From NCBI RefSeq assembly GCF_001445575.1, contig NZ_CP013200.1, positions 3,844,001 through 3,908,000 on the forward strand: 64,000 nucleotides of DNA, read 5' to 3'. Below, piece after piece: positions 48,666 to 57,926 of the stretch. The notes beneath the pieces are model-generated. The model was not told the DNA's origin. It saw only the letters and a program-made list of their open reading frames with translations, and ran no database searches. Position 1 is the stretch's first letter; each line of letters opens with the position of its first letter. The DNA is from Arthrobacter alpinus. GTDB taxonomy: Bacteria; Actinomycetota; Actinomycetes; Actinomycetales; Micrococcaceae. The position numbers and the translations under genes are program-made.

Positions 48666-49034
48666 ATGATCATGCAACGCACTAGTGCCGCGCTCCTTCG
48701 TCCCTCCCCAGGCTTCGTTGTAGCCCGCCTGGCTCGAGTAGTGGTTGTAGCTCTTATTGCCTTGGCTCTAGTGGTAGCAGGCTGCACGGTGGCCCAATCC
48801 TCCCCTTCTTCCGGTTTAGTGGGCCCAGCCGCTGCCGTTCAAGCCACCCCAGCCGCATCGGCCGTTAACGACGTAACTGCTGCACAGCGGCTGCTCGCAT
48901 GTATACCGAGCAGGGACAAGACTCGGGCCGAGACAAACGCACTTTCCCCATCGTCGGCTGCGCTGCTCCACTGCCCCGCGGGTACATGGCCCCGCGGGTA
49001 CATGGGTGCAAACGGCAGTCCGTTTCGGGGCTGA
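48666..49034 (+). CDS. Small putative lipoprotein of unknown function
   Basis: About 122 residues, starting at ATG 48666 (MIMQRTSAALL), or 48672. GAGGAAAGGG lies immediately upstream, close to the first ATG and better spaced for the second. A long basic signal region with helix VVVALIALALVVAG ends in the lipobox VVAGC (cysteine near residue 40). The mature part is Ala/Ser/Pro-rich and holds two cysteines (LLACIP, LLHCPAG). No family recognised. It precedes dsbA-ccdA by 231 bases. That gap holds no evident gene. Confidence 0.5.
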   Translation: MIMQRTSAALLRPSPGFVVARLARVVVVALIALALVVAGCTVAQSSPSSGLVGPAAAVQATPAASAVNDVTAAQRLLACIPSRDKTRAETNALSPSSAALLHCPAGTWPRGYMGANGSPFRG

Positions 49035-49265
49035 GCGCACTACATCCCAACGGGCGGGGAGAATCCCTGCGGCGTTGACGCATCTGGATCTTGGGATCTT
49101 AAGGACGTAGGAAAAGTCGCGCCCGCACCCAACGTGGCCATTGAGCGCCTCGGTGAGTGTCCGGCGTCGAACGTGTCCTTATATATACATAGAGCGCGCC
49201 CGGGTGTCCGTACTTTCATGCGGTACGCCACGGTGCTGCGCCCGCACATTCCAAGAGAGTTTCCC

Positions 49266-49988
49266 ATGACCATGAAAAACACCAGGAATTTGATCCTGGC
49301 ATTGGTGAATGCTGCCGTCGTCGTCTTGACCATTATTTTTGTGGGCGCCGGCGCCCAAGAGGACCGGCTGAATGCGGCTGGCCACGCGCTGAATCCCTCA
49401 ACCGCAGCCGCCGCCGAGGGGCCAACTGCACAAGAGTTCACGCTAGAACGCCGAACTGATGGCGATCCGATGGCTTTGGGCGCCGTGGATGCGCCCGTGG
49501 TGATGATCGAGTATTCGGATTACCGGTGCCCGTTCTGTGGCGCTTATGCCCGTAAGACGCAGCCGGAGATCATCAAGAAGTACGTTGATAGTGGGAAGTT
49601 GCGCATTGAGTGGCGCGATTTTCCTGTGCTGGGTGAGGCCTCGGCGACGGCGGCTGTGGCGGCTCGCGCGGCTGGCGAGCAGGGGTTGTTTTGGGAATAC
49701 AACGACGCCGTTTATGCGGCTGCCCCCGAGCGCGGCAAGGCCGATCTGTCTGAGCCTGAGCTAATGGCCTTCGCGAAAAATGTTGGGGTGCCGGACATGG
49801 CCACGTTCGCGGCGGATTTGAAGAGCCCACACTTGTTGGCCTTGGTGAAAGCGGACTTGGACGAGGGCACCGCGCTGGGGTTGAACAGCACGCCCACATT
49901 TGTCATTAATAACCAGTCGATTCCGGGCGCCCAACCCCTGGAGATTTTCTCTTCGGTCATCGACGAAGCCCTGGCACAGGTCAAGTAG
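49266..49988 (+). CDS. Membrane-anchored DsbA-family thiol oxidoreductase
   Basis: About 240 residues from ATG 49266 (MTMKNTRNLILALVNAA), with AGAGAG six bases upstream. One N-terminal helix anchors an extracytoplasmic thioredoxin fold with YSDYRCPFCGAYARKT (CPFC active site) and the cis-proline loop GLNSTPTFVINNQSIPG. It is immediately followed by ccdA, so CcdA probably supplies reducing equivalents to it. Confidence 0.9.
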   Translation: MTMKNTRNLILALVNAAVVVLTIIFVGAGAQEDRLNAAGHALNPSTAAAAEGPTAQEFTLERRTDGDPMALGAVDAPVVMIEYSDYRCPFCGAYARKTQPEIIKKYVDSGKLRIEWRDFPVLGEASATAAVAARAAGEQGLFWEYNDAVYAAAPERGKADLSEPELMAFAKNVGVPDMATFAADLKSPHLLALVKADLDEGTALGLNSTPTFVINNQSIPGAQPLEIFSSVIDEALAQVK

Positions 49989-49990
49989 CC

Positions 49991-50818
49991 GTGGATATTG
50001 GATATACGGGTGCTTTTCTGGGCGGGATCCTGACGCTGCTCAGTCCTTGTTCGGTCATGTTATTGCCAGCATTTTTTGCCTACGCCTTTGCCAGTCCTAC
50101 CAAGTTGCTGGGGCGCACGGCGTTGTTTTATGCCGGTTTGCTGACAACGCTGGTGCCGCTGGGTCTGCTGGCCGGGTTGCTCGGTTCCCTCGTGATGCAA
50201 AACCGCGGGGTGTTGGTTACGGTGGCTGCGGGGATTGTCATTGTCATTGGTGTCTTGCAGATCATCGGCGTTCAATTTCCTGGCGTGAGCCGCAGCGCCG
50301 GTGCTGACGGCACCTCCGCGGTGTCTGTTTTTGTGCTGGGTTCTGTATACGGCGTGGCCGGCGTGTGCGCTGGGCCGATCCTTGGCTCGGTGCTGGCGGT
50401 GGCGGCCGCTGGCGGGAATCCGCTGTACGGCGGGATCATGCTGGCCATCTTCGCATTCGGGATGGCGCTGCCGTTGGGTGTTCTCTCACTGTTCTGGACC
50501 AAGCTGCGTCTGGGTCAGCGCGGTTGGCTGAAACCGCGCCGCTTCCGGGTGGGGCCATGGGAGAACTCCGTGTGGATGGTGGTTTCCGGGGTGCTATCTG
50601 TGGCGATTGGTGCGCTGCTTTTGGGAACCCAGGGGACGTCGTCGATGGGCGGGATGCTGAGCATCGATGCCCAGTATGAGGCGGAATCGTGGGTGGTGGC
50701 ATTCTCCGCAGGGCTATCCAATGTGTGGTTCGGAGTGGCTGCCTTGGCGGTGCTGATCATGGCCGGTGGGTTGTACGTGTGGCGCTCACGGCGGGCGCAG
50801 AAAACACCTATCAGTTAG
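49991..50818 (+). CDS. ccdA: CcdA-family thiol-disulfide electron transporter
   Basis: The 275-residue protein has six helices. The two redox cysteines lie in LLSPCSVMLLPAFFAYAF (helix 1) and GVAGVCAGPILGS (helix 4). It carries electrons from cytoplasmic thioredoxin across the membrane. GTG 49991 starts two bases after the dsbA stop. A GCCCGGGCC/GGCCCGGGC hairpin (50845-50867) follows. Confidence 0.9.
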   Translation: MDIGYTGAFLGGILTLLSPCSVMLLPAFFAYAFASPTKLLGRTALFYAGLLTTLVPLGLLAGLLGSLVMQNRGVLVTVAAGIVIVIGVLQIIGVQFPGVSRSAGADGTSAVSVFVLGSVYGVAGVCAGPILGSVLAVAAAGGNPLYGGIMLAIFAFGMALPLGVLSLFWTKLRLGQRGWLKPRRFRVGPWENSVWMVVSGVLSVAIGALLLGTQGTSSMGGMLSIDAQYEAESWVVAFSAGLSNVWFGVAALAVLIMAGGLYVWRSRRAQKTPIS

Positions 50819-50855
50819 GCACTGCAGTGGTGACTCAGATCTATGCCCGGGCCGT

Positions 50856-51045
50856 TTAGGCCCGGGCCAGGATCCCCGCTAAATCGGACGACGGCGGGAG
50901 GTTGCCGTAGTTAGAGGAGCGTTCCGGTCCCAGCCGAGAGACAACAAACGCGTCCGATACCGCTGGTGGTGCGGCGCTTAGCAAACGCGCACCGAGATCT
51001 GTCTCGCTGGGGTTCTCTGACCGCGGAAGCTGTAGCCCAGTTCTA
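50856..51045 (-). pseudogene. C-terminal remnant of an acyl-CoA dehydrogenase (AidB-like) gene
   Basis: On the minus strand a frame without stops reads TGLQLPRSENPSETDLGARL, then LSAAPPAVSDAFVVSRLG and finally SSDLAGILARA before TAA at 50856. This matches the last 60 or so residues of AidB/isovaleryl-type acyl-CoA dehydrogenases, where APxAVxDAF and a terminal (A/V)xRA are usual. No flavin domain exists upstream; instead an unrelated gene ends at 51046. The family call is by eye. Confidence 0.55.
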
Positions 51046-51510
51046 CTACTTCGCCGCCTTGCCTTTCTTTTTCAATGTTTTGGGGTCGCCCTGGAAGAAC
51101 TCTGTCCCGTGGAGCAGCTGGCCGGATCGGGCGAACGCATCGGCACCCTTGGCCACAACATCAAAGAGGAAGTCGTTTCCACGCCGCGGCAAGCCGTTGC
51201 CGGTGATGGTCACCGCGTGGTTGCCGTGTTCATCCAGCTCGACGGCAACCAGCACGTCAATGGTCAATTCCCAGCGCTGCAGCTTCGCCGGCAAAAGGAA
51301 GGTCGGAAAGAATTCGGTGTCAGCAACAAGGTCCTTCCAGAAGGACCCGTACCGGAGCCTGATCGGGTTCTGTCCGGGTTCCGATGTGACCCGGAACTTC
51401 TCCTTCTCCAGCACCTGGATAAACGGCAGCACCGGATGCGCCACGGAACCGTCAATCACAAAGGTGCGCGCCGGAATGCCGAACGGAATGTTCGAACCGT
51501 AAATCTTCAT
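51046..51510 (-). CDS. Conserved hypothetical protein (154 residues)
   Basis: Starts at ATG 51510 (MKIYGSNIPFGIPARTFVID). It is a mixed alpha/beta soluble protein with KEKFRVTSEPGQNPIRLRY, LQRWELTIDVLVAVELDEHGN and a lysine-rich end (TLKKKGKAAK). I recognise no domain. Two TAG codons in tandem end it, next to the acyl-CoA dehydrogenase remnant. Confidence 0.7.
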   Translation of the reverse strand: MKIYGSNIPFGIPARTFVIDGSVAHPVLPFIQVLEKEKFRVTSEPGQNPIRLRYGSFWKDLVADTEFFPTFLLPAKLQRWELTIDVLVAVELDEHGNHAVTITGNGLPRRGNDFLFDVVAKGADAFARSGQLLHGTEFFQGDPKTLKKKGKAAK

Positions 51511-51540
51511 GGCACAACAGTATCCGCCGGCCGGCCCCCT

Positions 51541-51984
51541 TCAGGAACGCTGGGCCTGCGAGCGCCAACCGGCCAAAATGCTCTCCGTTTTCGGGTCGGG
51601 AGCTCCTGCATAGAAGCGGTCCAACACTTCTGTGAACAGCGGCTCCTCAGGCGCGGCTGCTTGGAAGAGTGTCATGGACGATTGAAGCTTCCTGGCATCC
51701 ACCACACCGAAAATATCTTCAGCGCTGCGATCGCGAGTGCCCAGAATCAGAGAGGCACATTCCCGGAGCCGGACACCAAGAACGGGATGTACTACATAGG
51801 CAACGGCCTCGTCCATCGAGTCGATGGCATACAGCTTTGCCCAAGGGCTGGATCCAAGTTCGCTAACTTGCGGAAATACAAACCACATCCAGTGGCTCAT
51901 CTTGAGCCCTGCGACCAACTCCATAGTGACGTCGCAATATATCGGATCTTGAGCTTCAATAAAACGATCAAGCTGGTGGCTCAT
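51541..51984 (-). CDS. DUF1810 family protein
   Basis: 147 residues. LDRFIEAQDPIY, KMSHWMWFVFPQVSELGSS and FQAAAPEEPLFTEVLDRFY are typical of DUF1810, a small cytoplasmic family of unknown function. Its ATG at 51984 directly abuts the TGA of the upstream hydrolase gene, so the two are co-translated. Confidence 0.9.
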   Translation of the reverse strand: MSHQLDRFIEAQDPIYCDVTMELVAGLKMSHWMWFVFPQVSELGSSPWAKLYAIDSMDEAVAYVVHPVLGVRLRECASLILGTRDRSAEDIFGVVDARKLQSSMTLFQAAAPEEPLFTEVLDRFYAGAPDPKTESILAGWRSQAQRS

Positions 51985-52686
51985 TCAGTTGCCTCCTGTG
52001 TTGGCTGTCAACATGTCGCGGCAGGCCTCGTCGAGAAATTCGGCCACCTCGCGCGGACGGGACAGGACCGGGGCATGGCTGGAGTCGATCTCCGTCACCA
52101 CAGCCCCCATTCGCGCAGCCATCTCGTGCTGCAACTCCGGGGGCACACAGCGATCGTCGGTGGCGAGCAGGTAGTGGGACGGCAGATCCAGCCAAGCCGG
52201 CGGATTCACCTTCACCCTGTCTAGGCCGATCCGCACCATCCTCTGTGTGGCGGCGGCAATGGCGACCGCCTCCGCCGGTGCGTCGGCCGCAAGTAGCTCG
52301 CCAAACGTTGACCGGTTGATGTAGGTATAGTCGCCGGCCACCACCACGTACTTGGGGATCTCGCTCCCCGAGTACTTGCGCGAGAGCCCGCTGACGGACT
52401 CCCCCTCGGCTGGCGCAAAGGCCGCCACGTAGGCGAGCGCTTTCACGGCCGCGACTCCTCGGGCAGCCTCACCAATCACCGCTCCCCCATAGGACCAGCC
52501 CACCAACAGCACCGGCCCCGAAACTGTGGCGAGGGTGCGACGAACGGAGGCAACGTCGTCGTCCATAGATTCCAGGGCGAGCTGAGCGGCGACGGGCTCA
52601 TGTCCCATGGCGCGCAGCTCGGTGATGACATGTGCCCAGCTGGAACCGTCGGACCACAAACCATGTACTAAAACAATGGTCGCCAT
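51985..52686 (-). CDS. Alpha/beta-fold hydrolase
   Basis: The 233-residue protein starts at ATG 52686 (MATIVLVHGLWSDGSSW) after GGAGGGAG. The nucleophile elbow is VGWSYGGAV (Ser near 75), the acid likely ATDDRCVP and the base DSSHAPVL. The oxyanion-hole HG lies at the N-terminus. It resembles AB_hydrolase_6/EstA-type esterases; substrate unknown. It is translationally coupled to the DUF1810 gene. Confidence 0.88.
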   Translation of the reverse strand: MATIVLVHGLWSDGSSWAHVITELRAMGHEPVAAQLALESMDDDVASVRRTLATVSGPVLLVGWSYGGAVIGEAARGVAAVKALAYVAAFAPAEGESVSGLSRKYSGSEIPKYVVVAGDYTYINRSTFGELLAADAPAEAVAIAAATQRMVRIGLDRVKVNPPAWLDLPSHYLLATDDRCVPPELQHEMAARMGAVVTEIDSSHAPVLSRPREVAEFLDEACRDMLTANTGGN

Positions 52687-52734
52687 GAATGCTCCCTCCA
52701 ATAGGGCCCCAATGTATCAGGGGCCGAGGCCTCC

Positions 52735-53316
52735 CTACTTGGCCGGCGCTGCCCTGACATGCATCCGTTCGCCTTGCGGCCCGAACAAGACGAGGAACTC
52801 AACGCTCTCCGTGGTTGCGCGGCCAAACCAATGCGGGGTGCGGGTATCAAACTCGGCAGCCTCACCATCCTTGAGCACAAAATCCCGCTCTCCCAAGACC
52901 ACCCGCAACTGGCCCCGCAAAACATACATCCACTCATAGCCTTCATGGGTCTGCGGATTGGGTTGGGGCACCGAAATTCCGCCCGGCAGCACCAACTTGA
53001 ATGCCTGCATGCCACCAGTGCCGCTACTCAATGGCAGGTAGGTCTGCCCATTTCGTTTGAAGGGGCGCAGGTGAATCCGAGGGTCTCCCGTCGCCGGCGC
53101 ACCCACCAGCTCATCCAGCGGAACGGCATGCGCACGAGCCAACGGCAGCAGCAGTTCAAGATTGGGCCGCCGCTGACCGGATTCCAAACGCGAGAGCGTA
53201 CTGACAGAAATACCCGTGGTCTCCGCCAAATCCGCCAAGGTCAGACCCCTACTCAGACGCAACGCCTTCAAACGCGGACCAACACCGGACAGCACATCTT
53301 CGGTCTCGTTACTCAT
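52735..53316 (-). CDS. XRE-family regulator with C-terminal cupin domain
   Basis: 193 residues from ATG 53316. The HTH (RLSRGLTLADLAETTGISVS and STLSRLESGQRRPN) occupies residues 12-65. A cupin domain follows, with THEGYEWMYVLRGQLRVVLG and FDTRTPHWF. Such proteins are small-molecule-responsive repressors. It diverges from a flavin reductase gene over 96 bases and probably controls it. Confidence 0.92.
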   Translation of the reverse strand: MSNETEDVLSGVGPRLKALRLSRGLTLADLAETTGISVSTLSRLESGQRRPNLELLLPLARAHAVPLDELVGAPATGDPRIHLRPFKRNGQTYLPLSSGTGGMQAFKLVLPGGISVPQPNPQTHEGYEWMYVLRGQLRVVLGERDFVLKDGEAAEFDTRTPHWFGRATTESVEFLVLFGPQGERMHVRAAPAK

Positions 53317-53412
53317 GGACCCAGTTTGCCATTCCAGCAACATAGATTGCCAGAGAGGCAGTCTGGAGCGCACGCTTGAAGGACCAATCATTCCCAGCAC
53401 AAGGCGGACATC

Positions 53413-54333
53413 ATGCAAGACGTAATCATCATTGGCGGCGGCGCAGCTGGACTCAGCGCCGCTCTGCAACTGGGCCGCTCACGCCGCACCGTTACCGTGA
53501 TCGACGCCGGCCATCCCCGCAACGAAACCGCAGCGGGCGTACACGGATTTCTCACGCGGGACGGCGTTTCTCCCCTCGAGCTGATCCGGCTGGGCCGCGC
53601 TGATCTAGAGCCCTACGACGTCCGTGTTGTGGAGGGAACCGTGGTTGACGCCGCAAAAGTGGATGACGGCTTCCACATCACGCTCGAGGACGGCAGTACC
53701 TTGAACGCCAAACGCATCCTTGTCACCACCGGCGTGGTGGATAAACTCCCAGAGATCCCCGGACTGGCCGAACGCTGGGGCAAGGACCTGGCCCACTGCC
53801 CGTACTGCCACGGCTGGGAAATTCGCGATCAGACCATCGGCGTCATCGGCAGCGGAACCCTAGCCGTGCACCAAGCGCTCCTCTTCCGCCAATGGTCACC
53901 CAACATCACACTGTTCCTGCACAGCGCACCCGAGCCCACCGCCGTCGAACGCCAACAGCTCGCCGCGCGCGGAATCCGCATCGTTGAAGGCACGGTAGCC
54001 CGCATTCACAGCGAGGACGACGCCGTCACGTCAGTGGAGCTGGCAGACGGCACCATCCATCCGGTCCAGGCCCTGACGGCGCAATCGCGCGTGATTGCGC
54101 AGGCTCCGTTCCTCCCCATGTTGGGCTTGGTACCGGTGGTGAGCGAATTTAGCGAGCTGGTTGAGTCTGACGAAAACGGCGCTACCGCGGTGCCTGGCGT
54201 GTGGGTGGCTGGCAACGTTACGGATATGCGCATCACAGTTCCGGCGGCAGCCCTCGCCGGATCGTTTGCCGGGATGACTATCAACATGGACATGATGGCA
54301 GAAGAACTGGATCAAGCCGTGGCGGCTCACTAA
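53413..54333 (+). CDS. Thioredoxin reductase-like NAD(P)/FAD oxidoreductase
   Basis: 306 residues. The FAD motif IIIGGGAAGLSAALQLGRS starts near residue 5. HCPYCHGWEIRDQ holds a CxxC redox pair, IGVIGSGTLAVHQALLFRQW is the NAD(P) site and GVWVAGNV-TDM the second FAD motif. It belongs to the short actinobacterial TrxB-like class. No thioredoxin gene is adjacent. It pairs with the divergent XRE-cupin regulator. Confidence 0.92.
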   Translation: MQDVIIIGGGAAGLSAALQLGRSRRTVTVIDAGHPRNETAAGVHGFLTRDGVSPLELIRLGRADLEPYDVRVVEGTVVDAAKVDDGFHITLEDGSTLNAKRILVTTGVVDKLPEIPGLAERWGKDLAHCPYCHGWEIRDQTIGVIGSGTLAVHQALLFRQWSPNITLFLHSAPEPTAVERQQLAARGIRIVEGTVARIHSEDDAVTSVELADGTIHPVQALTAQSRVIAQAPFLPMLGLVPVVSEFSELVESDENGATAVPGVWVAGNVTDMRITVPAAALAGSFAGMTINMDMMAEELDQAVAAH

Positions 54334-54362
54334 GTGGCGAACCCGGAATTGGAACCAGCAAG

Positions 54363-55975
54363 CTACGTATAAAGGAACACGCCAGCGCGGTAGCCGTACT
54401 TGGCTTCCAGTTGCTCGATGCCTGCGGGGTCGTGGCCTGTCAGAGCTTCTTGAATGGCTTCCGGAGGCGCAGGGAACTCAGCATTGAGGTGCTTCAGAGC
54501 CCAGGCGTTGCTGGTGAACGCCCATTCAAACACGAGTAAAGCCCCGATGACGGCGGCCCAGGTCAGCACGTGCGCCGCCGTCCAAGGGATTTCACGGTTC
54601 AATGGCGCCATCACCAAGTTGTGGGTGGTGAGCATGGTGAATCCGGCAGCGAAGAAGCCCGCAAAGACCGCCGCCTCCGTTGCCCCGAACGATACTCCGG
54701 AACGAATAAACCAACGGCTCCGCCGCATGAACTGCCAATAGACGGCTGCATTGATGAGCGTCAGGCCCGTGTAGAGCCAGAGTGCGGCCAGAGTCCACCA
54801 TGGAACATCGTCCACCATGACCGGAACCAGCAGCGTTCCAAGCAGCGCAAAAACGGCAATGAGGGTGGGTGGGATCCCGATCAGTATGCGCGTGCGGCGG
54901 GCTACCCTGGGCGTGGACGGCCCACTCGGATCCGCCTCGTCCACCATCCACTGCGGGCTTTGAAACATGCCGGGCACTGAGATCTCACCCCTGACACCCG
55001 AATCAGATTCAGAACCAGAACCGGGACCGTCCGCATAGAACCCATCTGCATCTGCACCTGAGAAAGCCTGCGCTGCCGCCTTGTCACCGCTGATGTGCTC
55101 CCCCGCAACCGGCTCGTCAGCCAAATTGACGAATTCCTGTCCCACGTAGCGGCGCTCGATGAGAATGCGTTCCTGCACAAAGGGCCGTTCCGGGTCACTC
55201 CAGACATCGAATTCATTGTCCATGCTGGGAGCCCACACCTGATAGTCGAAGAACCGGATCCGCGTCGTCTCCAACCTACCGCCCGTCCGGTATTCCAGAT
55301 CAACGTGAAACATTGCCCGGTTGTCCACAACAAATTGTTCGTTCGTCACGGCCACTACCGTGCCCACGGAATGCTCGCCGCCGGAGACAATGTCCCAGTG
55401 AATGCGGTGGTCTTCCCTGGCCTTCAGCCACATGATCCTCGCCAGCCGAGTTACCTTGATAACGGGAACCGTCAGGGCAACGGCCAGCCCTGCCAGTAAT
55501 AGGAAGCCCACCCATTCATCCATCACAGCGCGGATAACTGCCGCGGCAACACACCCAAGAAGTAACCCAATCAGCACCGAAGCGTACGTCAGCCGCTGGC
55601 CGCGCCGTGGAACTACCGTGTGGCCAGAGTGCTCAGAAACTCGTTTAACTACCCCGTATCCCAGTACGTGTTTGAAGTCTTTGCCAATCTCATTGCCCAG
55701 ACCCAACGCCCCCACCACGCCAATGACAAACAGCAGTGCTGGGACAAAGTGGGCAACGTCCACAAACACGCGGCCAATCTCCATGGGTGAAAGAAACCCA
55801 GCATTGCCACCGCCAAGGCACTGAGTAGGGCCACTAAACACAGGCGCGCAGCGTTTTTTGAACGAAGCCAAGCCATACCACCGGAGACGTCGGCAACGGC
55901 ACCGTCTGCGCTCCCGGCGCTGCCCGTGACATGGGATATGCCATGACCGCCCCCTCCAGTTAGCTGAACTTTCAT
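54363..55975 (-). pseudogene. DUF3592-like membrane protein gene with a frameshift
   Basis: The N-terminal part, from ATG 55975 (MKVQLTGGGGHG to ARLCLVALLSALAVAMLGFF), and the rest (SPMEIGRVFVDVAHFVPALL to the stop at 54363) lie in different frames that meet near 55790-55797, at GGTTTCTTTCACCC on the minus strand. Restoring one T would give a single protein of about 540 residues with two N-terminal helices, a DUF3592-like soluble region (HVDLEYRTGGRLETTRIRFF) and four to five C-terminal helices. It may be a real mutation or a sequencing error. An internal start MEIGRVF lacks a ribosome site. Confidence 0.65.
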
Positions 55976-56055
55976 TCTCCACAGGGGTGGCGACGATGTC
56001 GAGGTACGCCACACCACCGCGCGCATTCAGGTATTCCGGAGTTGCTGGGAAACGA

Positions 56056-56117
56056 CATCGATCCGGGAGAAAAGGCGGCTTAGAACGCGCTAAGCAGCCT
56101 TTTCTCACGGATCGATG
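56056..56117. repeat. Long hairpin with 28-bp arms
   Basis: Arms at 56056-56083 and 56090-56117 match 26 of 28 around AACGCG. The outer part is CATCGATCCG...CGGATCGATG. It lies 25 bases after the stop of the CoA-transferase gene and can terminate it, since CCTTTTCTC falls in the right arm. Geometry is the same as the hairpin at 44444 although sequence differs. Confidence 0.85.
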
Positions 56118-56141
56118 AATAACCGAGCCCCAAAAATGGAG

Positions 56142-57653
56142 TTACAACCGCATGTCGCCGGTTTCGATGTAGCGCTGGTGCCACGACAGAGCCTCGCCCA
56201 TCAAGTGTGGGGTGTGCTTGCCGTAGGAATCGCGCAGCGCACGGGTGAAGTAATCTTCCAGCATTGGCTTGTAGTCGGGGTGCGCCAGCTTCTCGGTGAT
56301 CACCCGGGCGCGCTGCTTCGGAGACAGTCCGCGAAGGTCGGCGTAGCCCTGTTCGGTGATCAGCAGCATGGTGTCGTGTTCGGTGTGGTCAACGTGGCTG
56401 GCGAAGGGCACGATTCCGGAGATGCGCCCTTCCTTGGCAACCGATGGGGACATGAAAACGGAGAGGAAGCCGTTGCGGGCAAAGTCCCCGGAACCGCCAA
56501 TGCCGTTCATAACGTGCGATCCCACGACGTTGGTGGAGTTCACGTTGCCGTAAATATCGGCTTCGATCATTCCGTTCAACGCCACGCAACCCAGACGGCG
56601 GATGAGTTCGGGGTGGTTGGAAATCTCCTGGGTGCGCAGCACAATGCGTGAGCGGTAGAAGTCCACGTGCCGGTTGAACTCGGCGATGCCGGCTTCGGAC
56701 AGGGAGAAAGAGGTGGCGGAGGCGAACTCGATGGTGCCGTCCTTGATCAGGGCCAGCATGCCGTCCTGAATCACCTCGGTGTAGGCCTTGAGCCCGCGGT
56801 ATCCGCCGCGAGCAAGCCCGGCCAGCACGGCGTTGGCAATGTTTCCCACGCCAGATTGCAGCGGCAGCAGCTTATCCGTCATGCGGCCAGTCTTGATTTC
56901 CCCGTCGAGGAAATCAAGCAGGTGATCTGCAATCTGGTTCGAGGTGGCGTCAGGCTCAGCAAAGGCAGAAAGCCGGTCCGGCGCGTCCGTTTCAACCACG
57001 GCAATGATCTTGTTGATATCCACGTCCAGGTACGGCTGACCGATCCGGTCTTCCGGCGCCGTCAACATGATGGGCTGGCGGAACGGCGGCAGCGCGGTCC
57101 CGTAGTAGATATCGTGCATGCCTTCAAGGCCGGCGGACTGCTGCGAGTTGACCTCGATGATCACGGCGTCGGCCATGTCCAGCCAGGTCTTGTTGTTGCC
57201 AACGGAGGAGGAAGGAATCAGGCTGCCGTCTTCGCGGATGCCCACCACTTCAATAATGGCGATGTTAATGTCGCCGTAGAAACCGAACCAGGTGTGCTGG
57301 GCAACGTGGCTGAGGTGAATATCCATGTATTCAATCTCGCCGTCGTTGATCCGCTTACGCAGCGCCGGATCGGACATGTACGGCAGGCGCAGTTCCATGC
57401 CGCCAGCCTTGGCGAGCACGCCGTCGAGCTCGGGGGCGGTGGAAGCACCGGTGAGGATCTTGATCTTGAAATCAGTGCCCGCAGCAGTTGCCGTTTCCAT
57501 CTGTGCGGCCAGTGCTTGCGGCACTGCTTTCGGGTAACCGGCGCCAGTGAAGCCACTCATGGCGACTGTCATTCCGGGCTTGATCAGCGCTGCTGCCGCC
57601 TCGGGCGACATACGCTTCTCCAACAATCCGGCGTGGCGGATACGATCGTGCAC
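56142..57653 (-). CDS. Succinate (acetyl-CoA) CoA-transferase / acetyl-CoA hydrolase family
   Basis: 503 residues from GTG 57653 (M-HDRIRHAGLLEKRMSPEA), chosen over GTG 57668 because AAAGAGGA is well spaced and homologues begin M-x-DRI. SGFTGAGYPKAVPQALA, FTGAS-type ILTGASTAPELDGVL, SSSVGNNKTWLD, the catalytic-glutamate motif YTEVIQDGML and GIGGSGDFARNGFLS define the Cat1/SucCoAT class that exchanges CoA between succinyl-CoA and acetate. It links acetate handling to the TCA cycle. Confidence 0.93.
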   Translation of the reverse strand: MHDRIRHAGLLEKRMSPEAAAALIKPGMTVAMSGFTGAGYPKAVPQALAAQMETATAAGTDFKIKILTGASTAPELDGVLAKAGGMELRLPYMSDPALRKRINDGEIEYMDIHLSHVAQHTWFGFYGDINIAIIEVVGIREDGSLIPSSSVGNNKTWLDMADAVIIEVNSQQSAGLEGMHDIYYGTALPPFRQPIMLTAPEDRIGQPYLDVDINKIIAVVETDAPDRLSAFAEPDATSNQIADHLLDFLDGEIKTGRMTDKLLPLQSGVGNIANAVLAGLARGGYRGLKAYTEVIQDGMLALIKDGTIEFASATSFSLSEAGIAEFNRHVDFYRSRIVLRTQEISNHPELIRRLGCVALNGMIEADIYGNVNSTNVVGSHVMNGIGGSGDFARNGFLSVFMSPSVAKEGRISGIVPFASHVDHTEHDTMLLITEQGYADLRGLSPKQRARVITEKLAHPDYKPMLEDYFTRALRDSYGKHTPHLMGEALSWHQRYIETGDMRL

Positions 57654-57926
57654 AGGGTCCTCTTTCACATATTTCTTCGGAACATCCGTCCAAAGTCACC
57701 CAGACCACTCTAGACGGTGACGGAGAATACACGTAGCCAGGTATGTAGTCCATAGTTTTTGCAAAGCTTTAAGTACGACGGCGCCTACCGCCCTCGCCCG
57801 CGCACGTCACCGAATGCAGACGTCACCGTCCGCCGGCGGCACAGAAATGGCGCACCCGATCGAGCCTACTCCTGTAGCGGTGCCACGAACTGCAGAACCT
57901 TTGAACAATGCTGGTAGAACTAGAAC

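Noticed and set aside
55785..55800. Programmed -1 frameshift in the DUF3592-like gene
   Set aside because: The junction GGT TTC TTT CAC is not a canonical X-XXY-YYZ slippery site and no downstream structure was evident; simple indel preferred.
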